Assembly (NCBI RefSeq): GCF_900107255.1
Contig: NZ_FNPH01000003.1
Span: 124,001 to 188,000, forward strand
Origin: Micromonospora pattaloongensis
Lineage (GTDB): Bacteria > Actinomycetota > Actinomycetes > Mycobacteriales > Micromonosporaceae
Direction of reading: 5' to 3'
DNA length: 64,000 nucleotides
Part shown: positions 1-9,732 of the stretch, one piece after another
Layout of the letters: each line of letters opens with the position of its first letter
Position numbering within the stretch: the first letter of the stretch is position 1
The notes under the pieces: model-generated
Told to the model about the DNA's origin: nothing
Database searches by the model: none
Seen by the model: only the letters and a program-made list of their open reading frames with translations
Position numbers and translations under genes: made by a program

Positions 1-58
1 CGTCGTACCGAGGGTCCGGCCGCGATGCCGCCTCCCGCCGCGGAAAGGATGGCCGCGC

Positions 59-1642
59 ATGAGCAACCCCGCCGGAGTCGAGATCATCGGCCCGCTGCAC
101 GACCGGTACGACGAGATCCTCACCCCGGACGCGCTCGCGTTCCTCGCCGAGCTGCACCGGACGTTCGAGCAGCGGCGTCGGGCCCTGCTGGTCGGGCGGG
201 CCGAGCGGGGGGCCGCGCTGGCCGGCGGGGGCCTCCTGGACTTCCTGCCGGGGACCCGGAACATCCGCGACGGCGAGTGGCGGGTGGCCGACCCGGCGCC
301 GGGGCTGGTCGACCGCCGGGTCGAGATCACCGGGCCGACCGACGCGAAGATGACGATCAACGCGCTCAACTCCGGCGCGAAGGTGTGGCTCGCCGACCAC
401 GAGGACGCGAACACCCCACGCTGGGAGAACGTGATCGAAGGGCAGCTCAACCTCCGGGACGCGGTCGCGCGCACGCTGGAGTTCACCTCGCCCGAGGGCA
501 GGCGCTACCGGCTGAACGACGGCGAGCTGCCGACGATCGTGGTGCGGCCGCGCGGCTGGCACCTGACCGAGAAGCACATCCTGGTCGACGGCGAGCGCAG
601 CTCCGGCAGCCTCGTCGACTTCGGCCTCTACTTCTTCCACTGCGCGAAGGCGCAGCTCGCGCGCGGCAGCGGCCCGTACTTCTACCTGCCGAAGCTGGAG
701 AGCCACCTGGAGGCGCGGCTGTGGAACGACGTGTTCGTGCTGGCCCAGCAGCGGCTCGGTCTGCCGCTCGGCACGATCCGCGCCACCGTGCTGATCGAGA
801 CGTTCCCGGCGGCGTTCGAGATGGAGGAGATCCTCTACGAGCTGCGCGCGCACTCGGCCGGGCTGAACGCCGGACGCTGGGACTTCATGTTCAGCGTCAT
901 CAAGAAGTTCCGCACCCGTGGGCGGGACTTCCTGCTCCCCGACCGCAACGCCGTGACGATGACCGCGCCGTTCATGCGCGCGTACACCGAACTGCTGGTG
1001 CGGACCTGCCACAAGCGCGGCGCGCACGCGATCGGCGGCATGGCCGCGTTCATCCCCAGTCGGCGCGACCCCGAGGTCAACGAGGCGGCCATCGCGAAGG
1101 TCCGCGACGACAAGCGCCGGGAGGCGACCGACGGCTTCGACGGCTCCTGGGTGGCCCACCCCGACCTGGTGCCGGTCTGCCGGGAGGTCTTCGACGCCGT
1201 GCTCGGCGAGCGCCCGCACCAGCTCGACCGCACCCGCGACGAGGTGCGGGTCACCGCCGCGCAACTGCTCGCGGTCGCCGACACCCCCGGCCGGACGACT
1301 GAGGCAGGGCTGCGCAACGCGGTCAGCGTCGGCATCCAGTACCTGGCGAGCTGGCTGCGCGGCTCCGGCGCCGTAGCGGTCTTCAACCTGATGGAGGACG
1401 CGGCAACCGCCGAGATCTCGCGGTCGCAGGTGTGGCAGTGGCTGCACAACGACGTGGTCCTCGACGACACCGGCGACAAGGTCACCCGCGAGCTGGTCGA
1501 GCGGATCGCCGACGAGGAGATCGCGCGGCTCGGCCCCGATCCCGCCCGGTACGCCGAGGCCCGCGCGCTGTTCATGGAGGTCGCGGTCGCGGACGACTTC
1601 GTCGACTTCCTGACCCTGCCCGCCTACGAACGGATGGCCTGA
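59..1642 (+). CDS. aceB: malate synthase A
   Basis: Condenses glyoxylate with acetyl-CoA to give malate; cytosolic. The 527-residue length fits the A isoform (about 530), not the longer G isoform. Family runs are visible: [15 protein letters not shown] from about residue 94, [12 protein letters not shown] just after it, [14 protein letters not shown], and [13 protein letters not shown]. The ATG at 59 is preceded by GGAAAGGA about ten bases upstream. It opens a five-gene same-strand run with gaps of 20 bases or fewer: malate synthase, three glycolate oxidase subunits and a permease. Glyoxylate made by the oxidase would be consumed by this enzyme. Only 58 bases lie upstream, so the promoter may be outside the window. 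Function is known from the family; the operon role is inferred. Confidence 0.96.
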   Translation: MSNPAGVEIIGPLHDRYDEILTPDALAFLAELHRTFEQRRRALLVGRAERGAALAGGGLLDFLPGTRNIRDGEWRVADPAPGLVDRRVEITGPTDAKMTINALNSGAKVWLADHEDANTPRWENVIEGQLNLRDAVARTLEFTSPEGRRYRLNDGELPTIVVRPRGWHLTEKHILVDGERSSGSLVDFGLYFFHCAKAQLARGSGPYFYLPKLESHLEARLWNDVFVLAQQRLGLPLGTIRATVLIETFPAAFEMEEILYELRAHSAGLNAGRWDFMFSVIKKFRTRGRDFLLPDRNAVTMTAPFMRAYTELLVRTCHKRGAHAIGGMAAFIPSRRDPEVNEAAIAKVRDDKRREATDGFDGSWVAHPDLVPVCREVFDAVLGERPHQLDRTRDEVRVTAAQLLAVADTPGRTTEAGLRNAVSVGIQYLASWLRGSGAVAVFNLMEDAATAEISRSQVWQWLHNDVVLDDTGDKVTRELVERIADEEIARLGPDPARYAEARALFMEVAVADDFVDFLTLPAYERMA

Positions 1643-1662
1643 TCACGAAACGGAGGCCGGCG

Positions 1663-3129
1663 ATGACCACGCGGGAGATCGGGACCCTGGCCGCGACGCT
1701 GCGGGCGGCGCTCGGCGACGAGCAGGTGATCAGCGACCGGCAGGAGCTGCGGACGTACGAGTGCGACGGGCTCGCGCAGTACCGGGTCGTCCCGGCGCTG
1801 GTGGCGCTGCCCCGGACGGCGGAGCAGTGCGCGGCGGTGGTGCGGGCGTGCGCCGCGGCCGACGTGCCGTTCGTGGCGCGCGGCTCGGGAACCGGGCTCT
1901 CCGGCGGGGCGCTGCCGCACGCCGACGGGGTGCTGATCGTGACCTCGCAGCTGCGCACGATCAAGGAGATCGCCCCGCAGGACGAGCGGGCCGTGGTCGA
2001 GCCGGGTGTGATCAACCTGCACGTGACCCGGGCCGCCGCCCCGTACGGCTACTACTACGCCCCCGACCCGTCCAGCCAGCAGATCTGCTCGATCGGCGGC
2101 AACGTCGCGGAGAACTCCGGCGGCGCGCACTGCCTCAAGTACGGCTTCACCACCAACCACGTGACCGGCCTGCAGGTGGTCACCCCGGACGGCGACCTGG
2201 TCCGGCTCGGCGGGCGCGCCCCGGACGCGCCCGGCTACGACCTGGTCGGCGCGTTCGTCGGTTCGGAGGGGACGCTCGGGATCGCGACCGAGGTCACCGT
2301 CCGGCTGGTCCGACTGCCGGAGACGGTGCGCACCCTGCTGGCGGCGTTTCGCGGCACCGACGCCGCGGGCGCGGCCACCTCGGCGATCATCGGCGCCGGG
2401 GTCATCCCGGCGGCGGTCGAGATGATGGACGCGCTGGCGATCGAGGCGGCCGAGGCGGCGGTGCACTGCGGGTACCCGGCGGGCGCCGGGGCGGTGCTGA
2501 TCGTCGAGCTGGACGGCCCGGCGTCCGAGGTCGAGGCGCAGTTCGCGCAGGTCGAACGGCTCTGCCGGGAGCACGGCGCCTTCGAGATCCGGATCGCGGC
2601 CGACGAGACCGAGCGGCTGCTGTTCTGGAAGGGCCGCAAGTCGGCGTTCGCCGCGGTCGGTCGGATCAGCCCCGACTACATCGTCCAGGACGGGGTGATC
2701 CCCCGTACCGCGCTGCCCGAGGTGCTGCGCCGGATCGATCAGCTCTCCCGCGAGCGCGGCATCCGGGTCGCCAACGTCTTCCACGCCGGCGACGGCAACC
2801 TGCATCCGCTGGTGCTCTTCGACGACGCGGTCGAGGGGCAGGCCGAACGGGCCGAGGAGGTCTCCGGGGCGATCCTGGAGCTCTGCGTCGCGCTCGGCGG
2901 CTCGATCACCGGCGAGCACGGCGTCGGGATGGACAAGGCCCGCTACATGCCGCGGATGTTCACCGACGACGACCTGGACACGATGCAGCTGCTGCGCTGC
3001 GCGTTCGACCCGCGCGGGCTCGCCAACCCCGGCAAGGTCTTCCCGACGCCGCGGCTCTGCGGGGAGGTGCCGGGCCGGCGCACCGGGGTGCACCCCGCGC
3101 AGGCGGCGGGGCTGGCGGAGGTGTTCTGA
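1663..3129 (+). CDS. glcD: glycolate oxidase FAD subunit GlcD
   Basis: FAD-linked catalytic subunit of glycolate oxidase (glycolate to glyoxylate), 488 residues. The N-terminal PCMH-type FAD domain shows VARGSGTGLSGGALP near residues 67-81 and CSIGGNVAENSGG near 142-154. The C-terminal domain has the conserved run VFHAGDGNLHPL and the ending GEHGVGMDKA...FDPRGLANPGKVFP. The ATG at 1663 follows GGAGG eight bases upstream; upstream in-frame codons would run into malate synthase and were rejected. It sits 20 bases after malate synthase and 2 bases before GlcE. A D-lactate dehydrogenase of the same family is the main alternative, but the GlcD-GlcE-GlcF order favours glycolate oxidase. Confidence 0.93.
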   Translation: MTTREIGTLAATLRAALGDEQVISDRQELRTYECDGLAQYRVVPALVALPRTAEQCAAVVRACAAADVPFVARGSGTGLSGGALPHADGVLIVTSQLRTIKEIAPQDERAVVEPGVINLHVTRAAAPYGYYYAPDPSSQQICSIGGNVAENSGGAHCLKYGFTTNHVTGLQVVTPDGDLVRLGGRAPDAPGYDLVGAFVGSEGTLGIATEVTVRLVRLPETVRTLLAAFRGTDAAGAATSAIIGAGVIPAAVEMMDALAIEAAEAAVHCGYPAGAGAVLIVELDGPASEVEAQFAQVERLCREHGAFEIRIAADETERLLFWKGRKSAFAAVGRISPDYIVQDGVIPRTALPEVLRRIDQLSRERGIRVANVFHAGDGNLHPLVLFDDAVEGQAERAEEVSGAILELCVALGGSITGEHGVGMDKARYMPRMFTDDDLDTMQLLRCAFDPRGLANPGKVFPTPRLCGEVPGRRTGVHPAQAAGLAEVF

Positions 3130-3131
3130 CC

Positions 3132-4406
3132 ATGCCGGACGCCGTTCTCGCCGCGCTGCGTGCGGCGTCGCACGAGGCCAGCGGCCGCAGCAACCACACC
3201 GACGGGGTGTGGCTGGCCGACGACGAGCCGATCCTGCCGGGCGTACGACCCCGGTACATGGCGGCGCCCGGCTCCACCGCCGAGGCCGCCGCGGTGCTGC
3301 GCGCCGCCGCCGCCCACGACCTCGCGGTGGTGGTCGGCGGCGGGCTCACGAAGCAGGACTGGGCCGCCCCGCCCCGCCGCTGCGACCTGCTGCTGAGCAC
3401 CCGCCGACTGACCGGGGTGGTCGAGCACGCCGCCGGGGACCTGATCGCGGTGGTGCGCGCCGGCACCCGGCTGACCGAGTTGGCGGAGCTGCTGGCCCCC
3501 GCCGGCCAGCAGCTCGCGCTGGACGCGCCGCTGTCCGGCGCGACCGTCGGCGGCACGGTCGCGGTGAGCACCAGCGGGCCGCGCCGGATGCTCTACGGCA
3601 CCGTCCGCGACCTGCTGATCGGCGTCACGGTGGTCCGGCCCGACGGGGCGGTGGCGCACGCCGGCGGCAAGGTGGTGAAGAACGTCGCCGGCTACGACCT
3701 CGGCAAGCTGATCACCGGCTCGTACGGCACGCTCGGCCTGGTCACCGAGGCCGCGTTCCGGCTGCACCCCTGCCCCGCCGCCAGCGCGTACGTGTCGCGG
3801 CGCGCCGCCGACCCGGCCGACGCCGCCCGGCTCGTCGCCGGCGTGCTCGCCGGGCAGGTGGTGCCGAGCGCGCTGGAGATCGACGCCCCGGCCGAGGGCG
3901 GGCTCGCGGTGGTGGTGCTGCTCGAAGGGACCGCCAACGGTGTGGCGGGGCGCGCGGTGCGGACCACCCGGCTGCTCGGCGGGGACGCGGCGATCTCGGA
4001 CGCGCCGCCGGGCTGGTGGTCGGCGTACCCGTGGGGGCCGGGCGACGTGGGGATGAAGCTGACCGCCGCGCTCTCCGGGGTTCCGGCGCTGCTCACCGCG
4101 GCGCTGACGGCGCGCCGGCAGCACGGCGTGCCGTTGGCGCTGCGCGGCTCGGCCGGCACCGGCGTGCTCTACGCGGGCCTGCCCGGCACGACGCGGGCGG
4201 AGACGGTGGCGGTCGTGGTCGACGCGCTGCGGGCCGCCGCGGGCGCGGCCGGCGGGCACGCGGTGGTGCTGACCGCGCCGGCGGCGGTGCGGGAGCGCGT
4301 CGACCTGTGGGGCCCGGTCGAGGGGCTGGAGCTGATGCGCCGGGTGAAGCGGCAGTTCGATCCCGACGCGCGGTTCGCGCCCGGACGCTTCGTGGGAGGG
4401 ATCTGA
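3132..4406 (+). CDS. glcE: glycolate oxidase subunit GlcE
   Basis: Second FAD-binding subunit of glycolate oxidase, 424 residues. It has the PCMH FAD fold without the long GlcD C-terminus: a VVGGGLTKQDW loop near residues 67-77, then ATVGGTVAVSTSGPRRMLYG and the run GGKVVKNVAGYDLGKLITGS, which is typical of GlcE. It ends FDPDARFAPGRFVGGI, as in the family. The ATG at 3132 lies 2 bases after the GlcD stop, and the GlcF GTG follows one base after its own stop, so the three are probably translationally coupled. It should form a membrane-associated complex with GlcD and GlcF that passes electrons towards quinone. Confidence 0.92.
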   Translation: MPDAVLAALRAASHEASGRSNHTDGVWLADDEPILPGVRPRYMAAPGSTAEAAAVLRAAAAHDLAVVVGGGLTKQDWAAPPRRCDLLLSTRRLTGVVEHAAGDLIAVVRAGTRLTELAELLAPAGQQLALDAPLSGATVGGTVAVSTSGPRRMLYGTVRDLLIGVTVVRPDGAVAHAGGKVVKNVAGYDLGKLITGSYGTLGLVTEAAFRLHPCPAASAYVSRRAADPADAARLVAGVLAGQVVPSALEIDAPAEGGLAVVVLLEGTANGVAGRAVRTTRLLGGDAAISDAPPGWWSAYPWGPGDVGMKLTAALSGVPALLTAALTARRQHGVPLALRGSAGTGVLYAGLPGTTRAETVAVVVDALRAAAGAAGGHAVVLTAPAAVRERVDLWGPVEGLELMRRVKRQFDPDARFAPGRFVGGI

Positions 4407-4407
4407 G

Positions 4408-5739
4408 GTGAACGCCTTCGACGACCACCACCCGCCCCGGCCCGACCTGGTCGCCGACTGCGTCCACTGTGGGTTCTGCCTGCCCACCTGTCCCACGTAC
4501 GTGCTGTGGGGCGAGGAGATGGACTCGCCGCGCGGGCGGATCCACCTGATGCGGCAGGGACTCGACGGCGAGCCGCTGTCGGACTCGATGGCGCAGCACT
4601 TCGACCGCTGCCTCGGCTGCATGGCCTGCGTCACCGCCTGCCCGTCCGGGGTGCGGTACGACCGTCTCATCACCGACACCCGCCAACAGGTCGAACGCCG
4701 ACACCCCCGCACCCGGCGCGAACGGCTGCTCCGCGCGGCGATCTTCGGCCTCTTCCCGTACCCCCGCCGGCTGCGGCTGCTGCGCGGGCCGCTGCGGGCG
4801 TACCGGGCGAGCGGGCTGCGCCGGCTGGTGGCCCGCACCAAGCTGCTCCCCCGGCTCGCGCCGAGCCTCGCGGCGCTGGAGTCGCTGGCGCCCCGGCTGA
4901 CCCGCCCGGAACGGCTGCCCCGGCGGCTGCCGGCCGTCGGGACCCGGCGGGCCCTGGTCGGGATGCTCACCGGCTGCGTGCAGCGGGCGTTCTTCCCCGA
5001 CGTCAACGCCGCGACCGCCCGGGTGCTCGCCGCCGAGGGGTGCGAGGTGCTGATCCTGCCGGAGCGGCAGGGCTGCTGCGGGGCGTTGAGCGTCCACAAC
5101 GGACGCGATGCCGAGGCGCGGCGGTTCGCGCGGGCGCTGATCGACACGTTCGAGGGCGCCGGACTCGACCACTTCGTGGTCAACGCGGCCGGCTGCGGCT
5201 CGGCGCTGAAGGAGTACGGGGAGCTGCTCGCCGACGACCCGGTGTACGCCGGACGGGCCGCGGCGTTCGCGGCGCGGGTGCGGGACCTGTCCGAGCTGCT
5301 CGTCGAGCTCGGTCCGGTGGCGCCCCGGCACCCGCTGCCGGTGACCGTCGCCTACCAGGACGCCTGCCACCTGGCGCACGCCCAGGGCGTCCGCGCCCAG
5401 CCGCGCGCGCTGCTCGCCGCCATCCCCGGCCTGACCCTGCGCGAGATCGCCGACCCGGAGCTGTGCTGCGGCTCCGCCGGCGTCTGGAACGTGCTCAACC
5501 CCGAACCGGCGGCCGAACTCGGCGAGCGCAAGGCCCGCGATGTGCTCGCCACCGGCGCCGAACTGCTCGTCACCGCCAACCCCGGCTGCATGATGCAGAT
5601 CGCCGCCGCCGTGCAGCGGATCGGCGCCACCATCGCGCTGGCGCACACCGCCCAGCTCCTCGACGCGTCGATCCGCGGCCTCGATGTCGAACAGCTCCTC
5701 CGCACCGCCTCCCGTCCGTCCCCCACCGGTTCGAGGTGA
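4408..5739 (+). CDS. glcF: glycolate oxidase iron-sulfur subunit GlcF
   Basis: Iron-sulfur subunit of glycolate oxidase, 443 residues. The N-terminal two-cluster ferredoxin domain shows CVHCGFCLPTCPTY and CLGCMACVTACPSG. Two C-terminal CCG-type domains follow, with GCCGALSVHNG and LCCGSAGVWN as their Cys-rich centres and GCGS/GCMMQI elements. The GTG start at 4408 comes one base after the GlcE stop, with GGGAGG upstream inside GlcE. It should relay electrons from the GlcD flavin to the quinone pool. LldE/LutA lactate-utilisation proteins share the CCG domains but are shorter and lack the ferredoxin module. Confidence 0.93.
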   Translation: MNAFDDHHPPRPDLVADCVHCGFCLPTCPTYVLWGEEMDSPRGRIHLMRQGLDGEPLSDSMAQHFDRCLGCMACVTACPSGVRYDRLITDTRQQVERRHPRTRRERLLRAAIFGLFPYPRRLRLLRGPLRAYRASGLRRLVARTKLLPRLAPSLAALESLAPRLTRPERLPRRLPAVGTRRALVGMLTGCVQRAFFPDVNAATARVLAAEGCEVLILPERQGCCGALSVHNGRDAEARRFARALIDTFEGAGLDHFVVNAAGCGSALKEYGELLADDPVYAGRAAAFAARVRDLSELLVELGPVAPRHPLPVTVAYQDACHLAHAQGVRAQPRALLAAIPGLTLREIADPELCCGSAGVWNVLNPEPAAELGERKARDVLATGAELLVTANPGCMMQIAAAVQRIGATIALAHTAQLLDASIRGLDVEQLLRTASRPSPTGSR

Positions 5740-5744
5740 CCCCC

Positions 5745-7583
5745 ATGCTGGAGCAGTACACGATCATCACCGACCCCGTCGGCGGCTCCGTCGCGCTCTC
5801 CGCGATCTTCGCCGCCCTCCCCCTGCTCACGCTCTTCGTCCTGCTCGGCGTGCTGCGGATGCGGGCCTGGCTCGCCGGCCTCATCTCGCTCGCCGTCGCG
5901 CTCGCGGTGGCGGTCGCCATCTACGCGATGCCGGCCGGCCAGGCGCTGCTCTCCGCGACCGAGGGCGCGGCGTTCGGGTTCTTCCCGATCCTGTGGATCG
6001 TCATCAACGCGATCTGGGTCTACAACCTCACCGTCGCGAGCGGCCACTTCGACGTGCTGCGGCGCTCCTTCGAGCGGGTCAGCCCGGACATGCGGATCCA
6101 GGCGATCATCATCGCGTTCTGCTTCGGCGCGCTGCTGGAGGCGCTGGCGGGCTTCGGCACACCGGTCGCGATCACGGTCGTCATGCTGATGGCGCTCGGC
6201 TTCCGGCCGATCCACGCCGCCGCGGTGTCGCTGATCGCCAACACCGCGCCGGTCGCGTACGGCGCGCTCGCCACCCCGATCGTCACGCTCGCCACCGTGA
6301 CCAGCGGCGCCAACGACGACGCGCGGCTCACCGTCGAGACGCTCGGCGCGATGGTCGGGCGGCAGACCCCGATCCTCGCCGTCGTGGTGCCGCTGGTGCT
6401 CGTGGCCGTGGTCGACGGCCGGCGCGGGGTCCGGCAGACCTGGCCGGCCGCGCTGGTCGCCGGGCTCTCGTTCGGGATCGCGCAGTTCGTCGCCGCGAAC
6501 TACATCTCGGTTCCGCTGACCGACATCGTCGCGGCGCTGGTCTCGGCCGGCGCGGTCGTGGCGCTGGTCCGGATCTGGCGTCCGGCGGAGTCGCCGGAGC
6601 TGCAGGCATCACCGGAGGCGGCGGACGGCCCGGCGGGGGCGGCGGACCGCGGGGCGGTGGTGCCGGCGGCCCGGCGCGGCGACCGGGACGTCGCGGCGCG
6701 CAGCCCGGTCGCGGCGGGCGGCGGCGCGACCGCGACCGACGGGCCGGACGCAGCCGACCCGGGCGGCGCGGTCCCGGCCGGCGCCGGCCCCGGGGTACGC
6801 GACACCGCCGGTCCGCCCGCCACGGTCGGGCGGGACCGGCCGGCGGAGGTGGCGCGCGCGTACGCGCCGTACCTGATCATCATTGCGATCTTCTCGATCG
6901 CGAACCTCGGACCGGTCAAGGACGCGCTGGCCGGCGAGCCGTGGACGGTGAAGTTCCCCTGGCCCGGCCTGGACGTCGTCAACGCCGCCGGCGAACCGCT
7001 GTCGTCGATGACGTTCACCTTGAACTGGCTGCCCGCCGCCGGCACCCTGATGATCTTCGCCGGGCTGCTCACCGCCGTCGTGCTGCGCGTCTCCGCCGGC
7101 CGGGCGCTCCGCGCCTACCTGGCGACCTACGTCGAGCTGCGCAACGCGATCGTCACGGTGATGGCGGTGCTGGCATTGGCGTACGTGCTCAACCAGTCCG
7201 GGCAGACCCAGACCCTGGGCACGTTCCTAGCCCAGGCCGGCGGCGGCTTCGTCTTCCTCTCCGCGATCCTCGGCTGGATCGGCGTCGCGGTGACCGGCTC
7301 CGACACCTCGGCCAACGCGCTCTTCGGGGCGTTGCAGGTGCAGACGGCGGCGCGGGCCGGGCTCGATCCGCTGCTGCTCGCCGCGGCCAACTCCTCCGGC
7401 GGCGTGATGGGCAAGATGATCAGCCCGCAGAACCTGGCGATCGCCGCCGCGGCGGTCGGCATGGCCGGCCGGGAGGGCGAGATCTTCCGCAAGGTGCTGG
7501 GGTGGAGCCTGGCGCTGCTGCTGTTCATGTGCGTGCTGGTGGCGCTGCAGGCCTCACCGGTGCTCGGCTGGATGGTGCCCTGA
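5745..7583 (+). CDS. L-lactate/glycolate permease (LctP family)
   Basis: Polytopic inner-membrane permease of the LctP/GlcA family, 612 residues, for uptake of lactate or glycolate by proton symport. Many hydrophobic segments are seen from residue 15 to the C-terminus. Family runs include GALLEALAGFGTPVAI near residue 125, LIANTAPVAYGALATPI, and GSDTSANALFGALQ with SSGGVMGKMISPQN near the end. The ATG at 5745 is 5 bases after GlcF. Odd point: residues of roughly 280-365 form a hydrophilic Ala/Gly/Pro/Asp-rich loop with little sequence complexity, longer than I expect for this family; its 3' half of the permease then resumes normally. Operon context argues for glycolate as the main substrate. 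Confidence 0.92.
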   Translation: MLEQYTIITDPVGGSVALSAIFAALPLLTLFVLLGVLRMRAWLAGLISLAVALAVAVAIYAMPAGQALLSATEGAAFGFFPILWIVINAIWVYNLTVASGHFDVLRRSFERVSPDMRIQAIIIAFCFGALLEALAGFGTPVAITVVMLMALGFRPIHAAAVSLIANTAPVAYGALATPIVTLATVTSGANDDARLTVETLGAMVGRQTPILAVVVPLVLVAVVDGRRGVRQTWPAALVAGLSFGIAQFVAANYISVPLTDIVAALVSAGAVVALVRIWRPAESPELQASPEAADGPAGAADRGAVVPAARRGDRDVAARSPVAAGGGATATDGPDAADPGGAVPAGAGPGVRDTAGPPATVGRDRPAEVARAYAPYLIIIAIFSIANLGPVKDALAGEPWTVKFPWPGLDVVNAAGEPLSSMTFTLNWLPAAGTLMIFAGLLTAVVLRVSAGRALRAYLATYVELRNAIVTVMAVLALAYVLNQSGQTQTLGTFLAQAGGGFVFLSAILGWIGVAVTGSDTSANALFGALQVQTAARAGLDPLLLAAANSSGGVMGKMISPQNLAIAAAAVGMAGREGEIFRKVLGWSLALLLFMCVLVALQASPVLGWMVP

Positions 7584-7603
7584 GGCGCCGCGCCCCCCGT
7601 GAC

Positions 7604-7623
7604 CGGCGCGGCACGCCGCGCCG
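7604..7623. terminator. hairpin between convergent genes
   Basis: CGGCGCGGC and its exact complement GCCGCGCCG are separated by AC, 20 bases after the permease stop and before the stop of the convergent GGDEF-EAL gene. There is no T-tract, as is common in actinomycetes. It could serve both genes. Confidence 0.5.
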
Positions 7624-7636
7624 ATCACCGCCGGGC

Positions 7637-9547
7637 TCAGCCCGCGGCGTTGGCCGTGGTCGGGCACGGCCAGACGCTGCGCTCCAGCCAGCGCTGGAAC
7701 GGGCCGGGCCGGGCGATGCCGTACCCCTGCGCGAAGTCGACGCCGGCGGCGCGCACACAGCCCAGGATCTCGTCGTCCTCGACGAACTCGGCGATCGTGC
7801 GCAGCCCCAGCCGGTGGCCGATGCCGTTGACGGACTCCACCATCAGCCGGTCGACGGGGTCGCGGGTGATGCCGCGGACGAAGTTGCCGTCGATCTTCAG
7901 GTAGTCCACCGGCAGACACTTGAGGTACGCGAACGACGACAGCCCGGCGCCGAAGTCGTCCAGCGCGAAGTGGAAGCCCAGCCCGCGCAGCGTGCTGATG
8001 AAGTCGGCGGCCGCGGTCAGATCGGTGATCGCCACGGTCTCGGTGATCTCGAAGCAGACGAGATCGGGCCGGACACCGGTCTCGGCCAGCTGCGCGCGGA
8101 TGTACTCCAGGAAGCGCGGGTCCCCGACGGACGGTCCGGAGAGGTTGATGGAGTAGCGGTCGCCGTCGGCCGGCCGGCCGGCGTAGTGCCGGGCGAGAGC
8201 GGCGAAGGTGGCGCCCACCACCCAGCGGTCGAGCGCCGGCAGCAGGTCGTACCGCTCGGCCGCCGGCAGGAACGCGCCCGGGGCGACCATCGTGCCGTCG
8301 GTGTCGCGCAGCCGCAGCAGCAGCTCCCCGAAGCGCCCGTGCGCGTGCCCGCTCACCGGGACGATCGGCTGGAAGTACAGCTCCAGCCGGTCCTCGCGCA
8401 GCGCCGCCATCACCCGCGCCGCCCACTCCACCGCGTTGCGGTGCCGGGCCAGCGCCGCGTCGTCGGGCTCGTAGACCTCGACGCGGTTGCGCCCCTTGTC
8501 CTTCGCCGCGTAGCAGGCCGCCTCGGCCGCCCCGATCACCTCCTGCGGCGCCAACGCCAGCGAGGTGACCGGCACGACGCCGATGCTCGCGGTGACCTCG
8601 AAGGCGCGATCGGCGTTGCCGAAGCCGCGCTGCGCGAGGCGGCAGCGGAGCCGTTCGGCGTACGCCACCGCGTCGGCGAGGGTGTGCCCGGGCAACAACA
8701 CCGCGAACCGATCCCCGCCGAGCCGCGCGAGGTCCGCGTGCGGGTCCAGCTCGCGCAGCGCCGCCGCGACCTGACGCAGCAGCTCGTCACCGGCGGCCTG
8801 GCCGCAGGTCTCGGTGACGATCCGGAAACGGTCGAGGTTCGCGGCGCAGACCGCGTACGGCTCACGGTCCCGCCCGGTCGCCACCAGCGCGGTGGCCACC
8901 CGGCGCTCGAACTCGGCCCGGTTGAGCGTCCCGGTCAGCGCGTCGTGGCTTGTCCGGTACTCCAGCTCGGCGACCGCCCGGTCGCGCGCGTCCTGGGCAC
9001 GCTCGGTCACCCGCCAGTGCACCAGCACGGCGGCCGAGGCCGCGCCCAGGAACATCAGGTGCAGGGCCGCCCAGGCGTGCGGTGGCTGCGTGCCGTCCGG
9101 GTGCGTGTAGATCGCGTGCGGCGCGATCGGGTCGATCACGATGTGTTCGACCACCACCACGGCGGCGGCGACGAGGTACGCCAGCCAGTCCTGATAGAAC
9201 ATGATCACGAGTAGCGTGACGAAGAAGTGCAGGTGCGCCTCCGGCATCCCGTCGGCGACATGGATCACGACCGCCGTGGAACCGACCAGCCCGAGGGTGG
9301 CGACCGCCGACCGCAGCCGGCGACCCAGCCGGGGATATCCCGCGCCCAGCAGGCTCAGCACGAGCGGCGTCACGTGTTCGGCGGCGTGCAACGGGGGAAT
9401 GCCACGCGCCAGCCCGTACCCGAACAGCCCTGCCGCGTGCAGCGCGATCAGCCACCAGATGAACCGGTGGCGATTCCTCCACTCGACGGGCGACAACGGT
9501 CGTCCCCGCGGAACTGCCGCGCGGACCGCGCCCATCAGTGTCGTCAC
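7637..9547 (-). CDS. membrane GGDEF-EAL protein with degenerate GGDEF
   Basis: c-di-GMP turnover protein, 636 residues. Residues 25-195 form a membrane sensor of five or six hydrophobic segments with the run HLHFFVTLLVIMFYQDW, a layout common in actinobacterial GGDEF-EAL proteins. The GGDEF domain (about 205-365) has GGDRF in place of GG(D/E)EF, so cyclase activity is doubtful. The EAL domain (about 385-630) has GELLLR at the EAL position, with SINLSG, FEITET, DDFGAG and YLKIDG retained, so it may be a phosphodiesterase. The start is uncertain: GTG at 9547 or ATG four codons later. It is divergent from a PilZ effector 185 bases away, suggesting a sensor-effector pair. Whether the domain hydrolyses or only binds c-di-GMP cannot be told from sequence. 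Confidence 0.88.
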   Translation of the reverse strand: MTTLMGAVRAAVPRGRPLSPVEWRNRHRFIWWLIALHAAGLFGYGLARGIPPLHAAEHVTPLVLSLLGAGYPRLGRRLRSAVATLGLVGSTAVVIHVADGMPEAHLHFFVTLLVIMFYQDWLAYLVAAAVVVVEHIVIDPIAPHAIYTHPDGTQPPHAWAALHLMFLGAASAAVLVHWRVTERAQDARDRAVAELEYRTSHDALTGTLNRAEFERRVATALVATGRDREPYAVCAANLDRFRIVTETCGQAAGDELLRQVAAALRELDPHADLARLGGDRFAVLLPGHTLADAVAYAERLRCRLAQRGFGNADRAFEVTASIGVVPVTSLALAPQEVIGAAEAACYAAKDKGRNRVEVYEPDDAALARHRNAVEWAARVMAALREDRLELYFQPIVPVSGHAHGRFGELLLRLRDTDGTMVAPGAFLPAAERYDLLPALDRWVVGATFAALARHYAGRPADGDRYSINLSGPSVGDPRFLEYIRAQLAETGVRPDLVCFEITETVAITDLTAAADFISTLRGLGFHFALDDFGAGLSSFAYLKCLPVDYLKIDGNFVRGITRDPVDRLMVESVNGIGHRLGLRTIAEFVEDDEILGCVRAAGVDFAQGYGIARPGPFQRWLERSVWPCPTTANAAG

Positions 9548-9732
9548 CCTCGCCTGTTCGGCGACGACCAGAACGAACTGAGGAATGTCGGGCCGGGATC
9601 GGCCGCCGGGCGCCGCATCGGGTTGAGCGTCACATCTTCCTCAACTCGCGGCACGTCCGGCCGATCGGACGGTGTCAGCGTTCTGCGCCGGGCCCACCCG
9701 CACCGGCGTCCGCGCCCCACGGAGGACGGTTC

